A DNA stretch of 64,000 bases from Halioglobus maricola (GTDB lineage: Bacteria > Pseudomonadota > Gammaproteobacteria > Pseudomonadales > Halieaceae). The notes beneath the pieces are model-generated. The model did not search any database. It was given only the letters and a program-made list of their open reading frames with translations, and was not told the DNA's origin. The stretch covers positions 2,122,501-2,186,500 of the forward strand of contig NZ_CP036422.1 of assembly GCF_009388985.1 (NCBI RefSeq). The letters run 5' to 3'. The first letter of the stretch is position 1, and every line of letters starts with the position of its first letter. The position numbers and the translations under genes were made by a program. This document shows, piece after piece, positions 8,066-16,502 of this stretch.

Positions 8066-8782
8066 ATGCGATCAAAACACGCCAGACTTGACCGATTTAT
8101 CAGCTATCACAAGGGTATCAGCAGGAGGGCGGTGAAGCCGTTACTGGCCCAGGGCAGGGTGCGCGTTGATAACCTTTCTACTTGTAGTGCTGACACCGTT
8201 ATCGGTGAATTCACGCGGGTCGAGATTGACGACGAAGTTTTACAAGCCAAACAACCGCGCTATCTGATGATGAACAAGCCCGCTGGTGTTGTCAGCGCGA
8301 CTCACGATGCGCAGCACAAAACAGTCATCGATCTGTTCTCGGGTGAGGACGTCGGAGACCTGCATCTGGCCGGTCGTCTCGACTACAACTCAACCGGGTT
8401 ACTGCTGCTGACCAATGACGGACGCTGGTCTCGATGGTTGAGCGATCCACGCGCGGGAATTGTGAAACGCTATCGTGTGACCCTGCGCGACCCAGTGACC
8501 CAGCCCATGATAGAGGCCTTTCAGACCGGCATACACTTCCCATACGAAGATCTTGTGACCCGACCTGCAGCGCTGAACGTTGTTTCTGCGAAGGCGCCCT
8601 ATATAGCCGACGTGGCACTAGGCGAGGGGCGGTATCACCAGATAAAGCGTATGTTTGGCCGTTTCCGCAACGAGGTCCTGGCGCTGCACCGCTATGCCAT
8701 CGGGCCCTACACTCTGCCCGTCGACCTCGAGCCGGGTCAGACACGAGACGTAGAGCCAAAACTACCGTCACACTGGTCATGA
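8066..8782 (+). CDS. rsuA: 16S rRNA pseudouridine synthase, RsuA-type
   Basis: The 238-aa protein has an N-terminal S4 RNA-binding domain (about residues 8-60) and a RsuA/RluB-type catalytic domain. The catalytic motif is GRLDYNSTGLLLLTND near residue 103, containing the essential Asp. MMNKPAGVVSA precedes it, and GRYHQIKRMFGRF is the conserved C-terminal block. Length and domain order match E. coli RsuA, which makes the pseudouridine at 16S position 516; RluE/RluF-type activity on 23S rRNA cannot be fully excluded. No ribosome-binding site fits in the 8 bases after the -10 box, so initiation may be leaderless. It stands alone between catabolic and redox genes. Confidence 0.85.
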   Translation: MRSKHARLDRFISYHKGISRRAVKPLLAQGRVRVDNLSTCSADTVIGEFTRVEIDDEVLQAKQPRYLMMNKPAGVVSATHDAQHKTVIDLFSGEDVGDLHLAGRLDYNSTGLLLLTNDGRWSRWLSDPRAGIVKRYRVTLRDPVTQPMIEAFQTGIHFPYEDLVTRPAALNVVSAKAPYIADVALGEGRYHQIKRMFGRFRNEVLALHRYAIGPYTLPVDLEPGQTRDVEPKLPSHWS

Positions 8783-8851
8783 ACTAACCGTTCTGTCTGG
8801 CGTCCAACAACAGCGCGGCTGGTGGCGTCTTTTCCTGCACTTCTACAGGAG

Positions 8852-8896
8852 TAATCCACAAGCTGTTCAAGTAAATTGTGGATTAAGCGGTATACT
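8852..8896 (+). promoter_or_regulatory. 10-bp inverted repeat and TATACT box before dsbB-like gene
   Basis: TAATCCACAA (8852-8861) and TTGTGGATTA (8876-8885) form a perfect 10-bp inverted repeat with a 14-bp spacer. A -10-like TATACT follows at 8891-8896. The arms differ from the DnaA box TTATCCACA at one base. No T-run follows, so an operator is more likely than a terminator. GGAG lies before the ATG at 8922. Confidence 0.5.
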
Positions 8897-8921
8897 TGCC
8901 CACGAAGGAGAGAGACTTTTT

Positions 8922-9455
8922 ATGAACGACACCGTCCGTGGCTTCTGGGCATTCTTGACAGATCTGATCAGGTCAAAGTGGTACTGGGCTGGTCTGGTAG
9001 TGTTAGGCCTTTTTATGGAAGGCGTAGCGCTCTACTACCAGTACGTAGTGGGCGATGATCCCTGTCAGGTGTGTATTCACACTCGGATATGGGTGGCGGC
9101 ATTTACGCTGCTGGCCTTCGCCATGTGTCTATTGCCAGCTCGACGCTGGCTAAATGTCGCGGGCCACCTGCTCACCGTGGTGTGCATGGCAGGCCTGTGG
9201 GAGCGCTGCAAGTATCTCTGGGATGTGGAGAGGGGCAGGGGCGACGGCACCTGTGAGATCTACCTGAATTTTCCAGATTGGTTTGCCCTGGATGTGTGGT
9301 TTCCGGCCATGTTCGAAGTGCGCACGCTGTGCGGCTTTACGCCGGCCATGCCCTTTGGTTTCACGATGGCCGAGATGTTGATCACTGCGTCTTCCTTGTT
9401 GGTTGCGGCATCCGTGATTGCGCTGGGCGTTAATCTGGCGGGAAGCGGGCGGTGA
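8922..9455 (+). CDS. dsbB: DsbB-like membrane thiol oxidoreductase
   Basis: The 177-aa membrane protein has four predicted hydrophobic segments. Cys48 and Cys51 (CQVCIHTRIW) sit after the first segment, where DsbB has its CXXC and Arg motif. A second cysteine pair, Cys111 and Cys137, lies in the long loop before the last segment. This is the layout of DsbB, which reoxidises DsbA and passes electrons to quinone. The inner motif CQVC differs from the common CPLC/CVLC form, and an HTR stretch replaces the usual YQR. A disulfide-bond formation role is likely, but the partner is not adjacent; a DsbA/FrnE-like protein occurs 12 kb away. GGAG precedes the ATG. Confidence 0.75.
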   Translation: MNDTVRGFWAFLTDLIRSKWYWAGLVVLGLFMEGVALYYQYVVGDDPCQVCIHTRIWVAAFTLLAFAMCLLPARRWLNVAGHLLTVVCMAGLWERCKYLWDVERGRGDGTCEIYLNFPDWFALDVWFPAMFEVRTLCGFTPAMPFGFTMAEMLITASSLLVAASVIALGVNLAGSGR

Positions 9456-9493
9456 TGACCGCCGATAAAACCCAATGAGAGATTGTCCCGGCG

Positions 9494-9499
9494 TATAAT
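9494..9499 (+). promoter_or_regulatory. Consensus -10 box before ABC exporter operon
   Basis: An exact TATAAT lies 32 bases upstream of the TTG start of the first ABC exporter gene. No clear -35 sequence is present at the usual distance, so activator help or a weak promoter is possible. Confidence 0.4.
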
Positions 9500-9530
9500 G
9501 CTCGACCCCGCACTCAATAAGCTGTAGACA

Positions 9531-11306
9531 TTGACCACTGCCCGTCGCGAATCCAACCTAAGATTCTTTCTCCGCTATGTCTTTCATCACAAGCGCTCAT
9601 ACACGCTTGGGGTCGTCTTCATTTTTCTGACGAACTACCTCGCGGTCAGTATCCCCGCTTATATCGGCACCAGTGTCGATTTGCTGAGCGGCGAGCTGGC
9701 GGCGAATGACAAGGCGATGACCCAGGCAATTGCCATGGTGATCATCCTTGCTTTGGTCATGGTAGTGACCCGTACCGTTTCCAGGATTCTCTTTTTCAAT
9801 CCGGGCAGGGCGATTGAAAGGGAGCTGAAAGACGATGCTTTTGCACGATTGACCCGCATGCAGACCGGGTTCTATCGAGAGCATGAAACCGGCACCCTGA
9901 TCTCCATTGTTAATAACGATATCAATGGCGTACGTGCGCTTGCGGGTATTGTCATGTTGCAAGTGTTCAATGTGATTTTCGCCTTGTCACTCACACCGCT
10001 CAAGATGTGGGCTATCTCGCCTCATCTCACCTTGTACTGTATTTTTCCTGTACTCATCACCTTCTTCATCGCGCACAAAGGCATCGCTTTCATGCGCAGA
10101 ATGATGAAAATTCGGATGGTAGAGCTTCAGGAGATGTCCTCCAGCACGGTGGGATTCCTGACCGGCATCGAAGTGATCAAGTCGCATGGTATTCACCAAT
10201 GGGCTGAAGACAAGTTCGATCGTGAAAACGTCAAGATACTGAGCCGGTCGCTATTGCTGGCTCGGGTGCGCACCCTGATACTTCCGCTTATCGGGTATAC
10301 CGACCGAATTCTCAAGGTGATGATTTTGGCGATCGGGGGAGGGTACCTGCTGAATCAGGACCTGACACTGGGTGAACTCACGGCATTGCTTTCTTATGCC
10401 TCCCTGTTGGCAATGCCCTTTATTTCCCTCGGCATGATTTTCTCGGCCTGGCAGAACGGGATAGTCAGCCTGGAGAGCTTGCGCCGTATTCTGGATGAGC
10501 CCTTGATCGCCAAGGATGGTGAGCGGCTTGCCCCGGAGAGTCGGGATAAGTTGTTCAGCCAGGGGCTGCGAGTCGATGGGCTGACCTATACCTACCCGGG
10601 CGCAACAACACCGACGTTGAAAAATCTGTGCTTCGAAGTAAAGCCGGGGCAAACTGTCGGCATCCTCGGCAGGGTGGGTTCAGGAAAGACCACGCTGGTC
10701 AATTGTATCAATCGATATTTGGATGTTGACCCCGAACAGCTGTTTATCGACGACAACGACCTGACAGAGATATCTCGCGCGGACTTGCGCAGCGCCGTAC
10801 GCACAATCACGCAGGAGCCATTTCTGTTCTCCGACACGGTGACCGAGAATGTTCGGTTCGGCTCTGAGTCTCTGCAGGAACCTCTGAGTCTCGATCAGGT
10901 GCTTAAACAAAGCGATATGCTGGATGAAGTTAGACAGTTTCCGGAGCAGGAAGAAACGCTGGTGGGAGAGAAAGGAATTCTCCTATCTGGCGGGCAAAAA
11001 CAACGGCTGAGCCTCGCACGCGGTTTGTACACGCCGTCCAAGCTGATGATCCTGGATAACGTACTGTCCGCTGTCGATAACGAGACGGAGCGGTTCCTCC
11101 TCAACCAGATCTTCAATAACAGTCGTAGCCAGAGCACCTTGATCGTCTCTCATCGCGCGACAGTGCTGGAGCAAGTCGATCACATCCTCGTTCTTGAGGA
11201 AGGGCGTATTGTCGACCAGGGAACGCACGCCGAGCTACTACAGCGATCGGAGATTTATCGGCAGACCTGGGAGCTGCAACAGCACGACGGAGGCACCGCA
11301 GAATGA
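9531..11306 (+). CDS. ABC exporter half-transporter with degenerate ATPase site
   Basis: The 591-aa protein is a transmembrane-domain plus nucleotide-binding-domain exporter half of the MdlA/SmdA type. The first ~320 residues hold six hydrophobic segments. The ATPase domain shows Walker A GRVGSGKTT near residue 381, signature LSGGQKQR near 486, and a Walker B LMILDNVLSAVD near 508. There the catalytic Glu is replaced by Asn, so this subunit contributes a degenerate site. The adjacent gene, overlapping by 4 bp (ATGA), encodes the partner with a normal site, so they should form an asymmetric heterodimer at the inner membrane. The start is a TTG; no ATG nearby fits. The exported substrate is unknown (lipid or drug in relatives). 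Confidence 0.87.
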   Translation: MTTARRESNLRFFLRYVFHHKRSYTLGVVFIFLTNYLAVSIPAYIGTSVDLLSGELAANDKAMTQAIAMVIILALVMVVTRTVSRILFFNPGRAIERELKDDAFARLTRMQTGFYREHETGTLISIVNNDINGVRALAGIVMLQVFNVIFALSLTPLKMWAISPHLTLYCIFPVLITFFIAHKGIAFMRRMMKIRMVELQEMSSSTVGFLTGIEVIKSHGIHQWAEDKFDRENVKILSRSLLLARVRTLILPLIGYTDRILKVMILAIGGGYLLNQDLTLGELTALLSYASLLAMPFISLGMIFSAWQNGIVSLESLRRILDEPLIAKDGERLAPESRDKLFSQGLRVDGLTYTYPGATTPTLKNLCFEVKPGQTVGILGRVGSGKTTLVNCINRYLDVDPEQLFIDDNDLTEISRADLRSAVRTITQEPFLFSDTVTENVRFGSESLQEPLSLDQVLKQSDMLDEVRQFPEQEETLVGEKGILLSGGQKQRLSLARGLYTPSKLMILDNVLSAVDNETERFLLNQIFNNSRSQSTLIVSHRATVLEQVDHILVLEEGRIVDQGTHAELLQRSEIYRQTWELQQHDGGTAE

Positions 11307-13063
11307 GTGAGACATCTGTCGACTGGCCCGTCGTGAAACGTTTCCTGAATCACTTCAAGCCCTATAAAACACAGGTGTTGATCGGCCTTGCCCTGATTCC
11401 TGTCTCCGTGGCCTTCAGTATTCTATTTCCCTGGCTGATCATGCAGGTCATCGATCAACAGCTGGTGCCGGGTGTTTACGATGGGCTCATGTGGTGGACC
11501 CTGGGCCTGGTGCTTGTGCTGATCGGCAACTATCTGGCTGACGCGATATTTAATTACTCACTGCAGTCTGCGGCGCAGCACGCGATCAGAGATATCCGGG
11601 CAGAAATGTTTGATCGAGTTCTGCACTTCCCTCGCCGGTATTTTGACAAGACGCCTATGGGCGTCACCCTGACTCGCTTGACCAGCGATCTGGAAGCGAT
11701 CAGTGAGTCTTTTACTCAAGGCTTGCTCAGCATGGTCAGGGATGTACTGATAACGGTCGCGCTGCTTGTTTTCCTGGCGATCATAAGCTGGAAACTCACC
11801 CTGGTACTGATCCTGATTGGCCCTGTCATTTACTACATTACAGAGCTCCTCCGGCGAAGGCTGCGCGACGCCTACCTGAAATCTCGCGTCGTCTTGTCCC
11901 AGGGTACTGGCTATCTGCAGGAGTCGCTCAGCGGCATTAAAACGGTGCAGCTGTATAACGCCGAGCAGGAGGTGCTCTCCCGCTACCAGACCTATACCCG
12001 CGGTTTTTATAAAGCTCAGTCCAAGTCAAATCTGTATGATTCCGCGCTGTACTCAATCATTGAGGGTATTACCACCGTCAGTATGGGGCTGATCATCTGG
12101 TACGGTTCCCGGGAAATCCTCGCCGCGACAATATCCGTCGGTGTGCTTGTTGGTTTTATCAACACCCTGGACAAGATTTTTGTTCCTATTCGCGATTTCA
12201 CTTCCCAGATGGCATCTATTCAGCGGGCATTTGCGGCCTTTGACCATATCGAGGAAATATTTCAGCAGGACAGCGAGCATGTCAGCACGCAAGGCGAACA
12301 CCTTTCGGTATCAGAGCTCGGGGTGCTAGACAGCTTTGAGACACTGGTTTTTGACGAGGTCAGGTTTCGCTACACCGAGACAGGCCCCTGGGTGCTGAAT
12401 GACGTGTCCTTTCGCCTTGGAAAAGGTGACAGAATTGCACTCGTGGGCAGTACAGGCTCAGGCAAATCGACCATCCTCCGCCTGCTAACCAAGACTTACG
12501 ACAACTATCATGGGTCGATCAAACTCAACGGTATTGAGTTGAGCAGGATTCCCAAGGCCGAGGCCGGGAAGTTCTTTTCGCTGATGCAGCAAGAAGTCTT
12601 CCTGTTTAACGAGAGTATTGAATTCAATATTGGCTTGTCCCGGGAAGGTATCGACAGGGCGGACGTTGTTGAGGCTGCGCGCTATGTCTACGCTGATCAC
12701 TTTATAGATGATCTTCCAGGTGGCTACGCATTTGAGCTGCAGGGCAATGGCGCTAACCTGTCAGCAGGTCAGGCTCAGCTCATTGCTTTCGCCAGGGCGA
12801 TAGCCGGCGGGAGTGAAGTAGTTATGTTAGATGAGGCTACCAGCTCGGTGGACTCTGTGACTGAGCAGCTCATTCAGAAAGCCATCGACCATGTATTTAT
12901 GGAAAAAACGGTTATCGCAATAGCTCATCGCCTCAGCACAATTCAGCATTCAGATCAGATACTGGTGCTCGACAAAGGCGAGATTATCGAGCGCGGATCC
13001 CACGGCGAACTAATGCGACAGCAAGGGTTCTATGCCAATCTTGTAGAGGAACTTGAAACCTAG
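11303..13063 (+). CDS. ABC exporter half-transporter with consensus ATPase site
   Basis: This partner of 586 aa has the same exporter architecture: six hydrophobic segments, then an ATPase domain with Walker A GSTGSGKST near residue 382, signature LSAGQAQL near 486 (Ala replacing the second Gly) and a canonical Walker B VMLDEATSSVD near 509 with the catalytic Glu. The switch His is in IAHRLSTI. Together with the upstream gene this gives one degenerate and one active ATP site, as in SmdAB/TM287-288-type exporters. It starts within the end of the upstream gene, so translation is coupled. It ends 7 bp from the convergent antiporter operon. Confidence 0.9.
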   Translation: MSETSVDWPVVKRFLNHFKPYKTQVLIGLALIPVSVAFSILFPWLIMQVIDQQLVPGVYDGLMWWTLGLVLVLIGNYLADAIFNYSLQSAAQHAIRDIRAEMFDRVLHFPRRYFDKTPMGVTLTRLTSDLEAISESFTQGLLSMVRDVLITVALLVFLAIISWKLTLVLILIGPVIYYITELLRRRLRDAYLKSRVVLSQGTGYLQESLSGIKTVQLYNAEQEVLSRYQTYTRGFYKAQSKSNLYDSALYSIIEGITTVSMGLIIWYGSREILAATISVGVLVGFINTLDKIFVPIRDFTSQMASIQRAFAAFDHIEEIFQQDSEHVSTQGEHLSVSELGVLDSFETLVFDEVRFRYTETGPWVLNDVSFRLGKGDRIALVGSTGSGKSTILRLLTKTYDNYHGSIKLNGIELSRIPKAEAGKFFSLMQQEVFLFNESIEFNIGLSREGIDRADVVEAARYVYADHFIDDLPGGYAFELQGNGANLSAGQAQLIAFARAIAGGSEVVMLDEATSSVDSVTEQLIQKAIDHVFMEKTVIAIAHRLSTIQHSDQILVLDKGEIIERGSHGELMRQQGFYANLVEELET

Positions 13064-13070
13064 GTTCGCT

Positions 13071-14792
13071 CTAGCCAGGCAGAATATAGTGTATTAGCAC
13101 ATAGCCGGTGAGTAATATCGCAATCCAGAGTGCGGTGGTGCCGATCGGCCAGGAACGGGCAAACAGTGCGCGCTCCTCGCTATCTGCAGTTTCCGGCTGT
13201 CCCAGATAGTTGGCGGTAAGATGGCGGAGCAAGCGCTGTCCAGCGCTGCCCACTACCTCGCCTATTTCTTTCACCGGTTGCACCATCACGGCGAGACGCT
13301 GTAAAGCCGCCGGCACGCCTCTGCGCCAGAGCCAATCCACGTCGAGACTGATGGTTTCCGTGCGCTTCATCAGCGGCAGCAGCAGGAAGAAGGCCAGCCC
13401 GGAGAACAGCAGCAGTTGCAAGTAGAAGACGACTTTACCCGGCGAGTAAGCCACATAGTCAACCGGGTAGGGCAGGAAGCGGTATAGCCACTCAGGAAAG
13501 ATGCCGAGCAGCAGACAAAGCGCAGAGAAAATAATCATGGCCAGCGCCATATTCCATGGCGCGTCTTTGGGCCTCAGGCCTGAGTCTTTCTGGAAGAATA
13601 CAAACCAGGGGAACTTGATCCCCGCGTGAAGGAATACGCCAGCAGAGGCAGCCGTAAGCAGCATGTAAACCCACACCAGACTCTCGTCAGCGGCAGCCTG
13701 GGAAATCATGCTCTTGGTGGTAAAGCCCGAGGTCAGTGGGAAACTTGAAATCGATAGGGCGCCGATGATGCAACAGATCGTAGTAAGAGGCATCGTGCGG
13801 AACAGTCCGCCCAACTCGGTGCAGCGGTTTTTGCCAGTGCGGTAGATGACCACCCCGGCACTCATAAACAGCAGCGCTTTGTAGATGATATGGGCAAAGG
13901 CATGCGCAGCCGCACCGTTCAGCGCCATGGTGGTTCCGATACCAATGGCGCAGACCATGAACCCTACCTGGTTCACGACCGAGTAGGCCAGAATACGGCG
14001 GATATCATTTTCCAGCAGGGCATAGATAATCCCGTACACCACCATAAACAGGCCGATACCAATCAACACTGGTTCCCCGGGGAACAAAAGCATCAGCGCC
14101 AGCACTGCGGTCTTCGTGGTGAAGGCGGAAAGGAATACAGAACCGGTGGGACTGGATTCCGGATAGGCATCTGCCAACCAGGCGGAGAGGGGCGGCGCTG
14201 CAGCGTTGATGAGGATGCCACAGAGAATCATCCAGCTGTTGAAGTCCTGTGCCAGCATGGGTGTAATCTGGATAGAGCCTGTACTCACCACAACGCCTTC
14301 GATACCTACCTTCAATATCACTCCACCGAGCAAATGCAGGATTGCGTAGCGAATGCCGGCCGCGCGAGATGCGGGCGTGCCACCACTCCACACCACGACT
14401 GTGGAGAACAGGGCCATGAGTTCCCAATAAATAAAGAGGGAAATCAGATCACCGGCAAAACTGACACCGATGGCGCCGGCGGCGTACAAAAATGCCGCAG
14501 CCAACTCATGCCATTTCGCTGCGCGAAAAGCGAAGAGGCCGCCCACGAAAGCCATGAGCGAGAAGATGGTAGCAAAGAGTCGCCTGAGTGGGCTGCCTTC
14601 TACTGGCTCGATATCGTAGGACAGGAATCGCACCGTATCCTGCACGCCATCAGGTACCTGCCATACGGCCCACAGGGTCAGTAGCGGCGCGAACAGTACG
14701 ATGGCAGTGCGCAGGTGCCCGCGAGCCGGGCCGATGGCCAGGGCCGCCACCACCATGATTAGCGCGGGTGACAATACTTCAGGCATCGACAT
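13071..14792 (-). CDS. Mrp-type antiporter, third NuoL/M/N-like subunit
   Basis: The 573-aa polytopic membrane protein belongs to the proton-translocating NuoL/NuoM/NuoN-MrpA/D family. A TM5-like WELMALF carries the conserved Glu, a Lys lies in SAFTTKTAVLAL, and HAFAHIIYKALLFMSAG is the broken-helix region. It is the last gene of the operon and overlaps the small membrane-protein gene by 14 bp. It lacks the MrpA C-terminal extension and is longer than typical MrpD. It ends in an extra C-terminal helix after a hydrophilic stretch (about 470-545), so it may substitute for MrpA's N-terminal part. It should sit in the inner membrane as one of three antiporter-like modules. Confidence 0.85.
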   Translation of the reverse strand: MSMPEVLSPALIMVVAALAIGPARGHLRTAIVLFAPLLTLWAVWQVPDGVQDTVRFLSYDIEPVEGSPLRRLFATIFSLMAFVGGLFAFRAAKWHELAAAFLYAAGAIGVSFAGDLISLFIYWELMALFSTVVVWSGGTPASRAAGIRYAILHLLGGVILKVGIEGVVVSTGSIQITPMLAQDFNSWMILCGILINAAAPPLSAWLADAYPESSPTGSVFLSAFTTKTAVLALMLLFPGEPVLIGIGLFMVVYGIIYALLENDIRRILAYSVVNQVGFMVCAIGIGTTMALNGAAAHAFAHIIYKALLFMSAGVVIYRTGKNRCTELGGLFRTMPLTTICCIIGALSISSFPLTSGFTTKSMISQAAADESLVWVYMLLTAASAGVFLHAGIKFPWFVFFQKDSGLRPKDAPWNMALAMIIFSALCLLLGIFPEWLYRFLPYPVDYVAYSPGKVVFYLQLLLFSGLAFFLLLPLMKRTETISLDVDWLWRRGVPAALQRLAVMVQPVKEIGEVVGSAGQRLLRHLTANYLGQPETADSEERALFARSWPIGTTALWIAILLTGYVLIHYILPG

Positions 14793-15045
14793 CGCGCTCC
14801 GCGTAGTAGTCGCGCGGTCGTTTTAGCAAGTAACCCAGACCTTTGGCGAACAACACCATCAGCAGGCAGCTAAGAAAACCGTATACAGCGCCGAAACCAA
14901 GCCAGCCGTCGACGGTAAAGTAGCCTTTTACGTACCACACCAGTTGCGCTAAAACAGTCAGGGCCAGTACTGCAGAGAACCCCCACCACAATTTACGTAT
15001 GGTGGACGGCCTTACGAGCCAGTGGTCGTCGTTGTGGTTGCTCAT
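14779..15045 (-). CDS. Small two-helix membrane protein of the Mrp operon
   Basis: The 88-aa protein has two hydrophobic segments (about residues 18-40 and 48-70) with a basic, acidic-ended C-terminus. It overlaps the upstream antiporter subunit by 4 bp and the downstream one by 14 bp, so it is translated with them and is likely a structural or assembly component of the complex. I cannot assign it to a named Mrp subunit. Confidence 0.75.
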   Translation of the reverse strand: MSNHNDDHWLVRPSTIRKLWWGFSAVLALTVLAQLVWYVKGYFTVDGWLGFGAVYGFLSCLLMVLFAKGLGYLLKRPRDYYAERDVDA

Positions 15046-16502
15046 CGCAGCATCTCCTGCACCAGCTGTTGTTCCAGCTGAATAACCGGCCCGTTGAAGA
15101 AGAAAAAGCCCAGAGTCAGTAAGGCCGTAAGGCTCAGCGCGAGCACTACCAATGGGGGCGCTTCGCCGTGCTCCTTGCCCCCTGGCGGCTCATCGACAAA
15201 CCAGGCCATAAAGATGATAGGTAGAAAATAGGCCGCATTCAGTACCGTACTGATGATGATGGTGAATATGGCGACCAGATTATCCGCCTGGAAGGAGCCT
15301 GCCAGAATATACCACTTGGACACGAACCCTCCCGTGGGTGGCACGCCGATCATACTAAGCGCACCGATGGTAAAGGCCGCCATGGTCCAGGGCATGCGCC
15401 GGCCGATGCCGCGCAACTGGTGCAATTCGGTTTTCTTTGCTGCGGTGTAAATTGCGCCGGCGGCAAAGAACAGAGTGATCTTGCCGAAGGCGTGGGCCAC
15501 CATGTGGATGGCGGCTCCAATTTCTGCCAGTGGTTTCAGTACCGCAGCGGCCATGACCACATAGGACAACTGCGCCACGGTGGAGTAGGCCAGCAAGCGC
15601 TTCAGGTTCTGTTGGCGCAGTGCCACCAGACTGGCGGCGATAATGGTAAAAGCCGCCGCATAAACCAGCCAGCCTGCGCTGGGTGTGGCGAACAGGAAAT
15701 CCACTCCGAAGACGTAAACGATAACTTTGGTCACCGTGAATACGCCGGCTTTTACAACGGCGACCGCGTGCAACAAGGCACTGACCGGGGTTGGCGCCAC
15801 CATGGCGGCTGGCAACCAGCGGTGGACGGGCATCACTGCGGCCTTGCCAACGCCGAACACAAACAGTGCCAATAGCAGGCCCACATCAGCACCCGAGATA
15901 TTGCCTTCCAGAATACCGCCAGCGGTAAAGTCGCCGGTACCGGCTACGTGATATGTCCAGATGATTGCCGGAAGCAGCAGGCCGATCGAGGTGCAAAGCA
16001 GAATGCTCAGATAGACACGGGCAGATTTTACTGTCGCCTCGTCACCCTTGTGCGATACGAGAGGGAAGGTAGATAAAGTGAGCATCTCGTAGAACAGGAA
16101 CAATGTCAGCAGGTTGCCGGCGAAGGCTATGCCCATCGTGGCAGCGAGGGCGAGGGCGAAGCAAGTATAGAAACGCGTCTGTTTCTTCTCTTTGTTGCCG
16201 CGCATATAGCCGATGCTATAGATCGAATTGATAATCCACAGCCCAGAGGCCAGGGCGGCAAACAACATTCCGAGGGGTTCCACCTCAAAGGCCAGGGTGA
16301 CTCCCGGCATGAGTTCGCCAAGCATCAGTGCCGGGCGCTCGCCGGCGAACAGGTCTGGCAACATCCCCCAGACTACCCATGCCAGAGTAGCGGCCCCAAC
16401 CAGGGTGACTGCCTCTCGCAGGTTGTCTGACCAGCGCGCCGCTAACTGTATACCCACGGCAGTGACCAGAGGCACGCAGATGGCCAGTGCTATGGCGCTC
16501 AT
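15042..16502 (-). CDS. mrpD: Mrp antiporter subunit D paralogue
   Basis: The 486-aa antiporter-like subunit is NuoM/N-like. The conserved TM5 Glu is in LFYEMLTLSTFPLV, the TM7-8 region reads VGKAAVMPVHRWLPAAM with the conserved Lys and His, a further Lys is in HAVAVVKAGVF, and the broken-helix region is HMVAHAFGKITLFFAAG. It is the second of three such proteins in the operon. It overlaps the preceding mrpD by 4 bp and the following small gene by 4 bp. It should translocate protons or Na+ as part of the Mrp complex in the inner membrane. Confidence 0.88.
   Translation of the reverse strand: MSAIALAICVPLVTAVGIQLAARWSDNLREAVTLVGAATLAWVVWGMLPDLFAGERPALMLGELMPGVTLAFEVEPLGMLFAALASGLWIINSIYSIGYMRGNKEKKQTRFYTCFALALAATMGIAFAGNLLTLFLFYEMLTLSTFPLVSHKGDEATVKSARVYLSILLCTSIGLLLPAIIWTYHVAGTGDFTAGGILEGNISGADVGLLLALFVFGVGKAAVMPVHRWLPAAMVAPTPVSALLHAVAVVKAGVFTVTKVIVYVFGVDFLFATPSAGWLVYAAAFTIIAASLVALRQQNLKRLLAYSTVAQLSYVVMAAAVLKPLAEIGAAIHMVAHAFGKITLFFAAGAIYTAAKKTELHQLRGIGRRMPWTMAAFTIGALSMIGVPPTGGFVSKWYILAGSFQADNLVAIFTIIISTVLNAAYFLPIIFMAWFVDEPPGGKEHGEAPPLVVLALSLTALLTLGFFFFNGPVIQLEQQLVQEMLR

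Noticed and set aside
13890..14684. 264-aa + strand frame opposite the third antiporter-like subunit
   Set aside because: His/Gln/Gly-rich sequence typical of antisense translation of a membrane protein; the - strand frame is clearly the gene.
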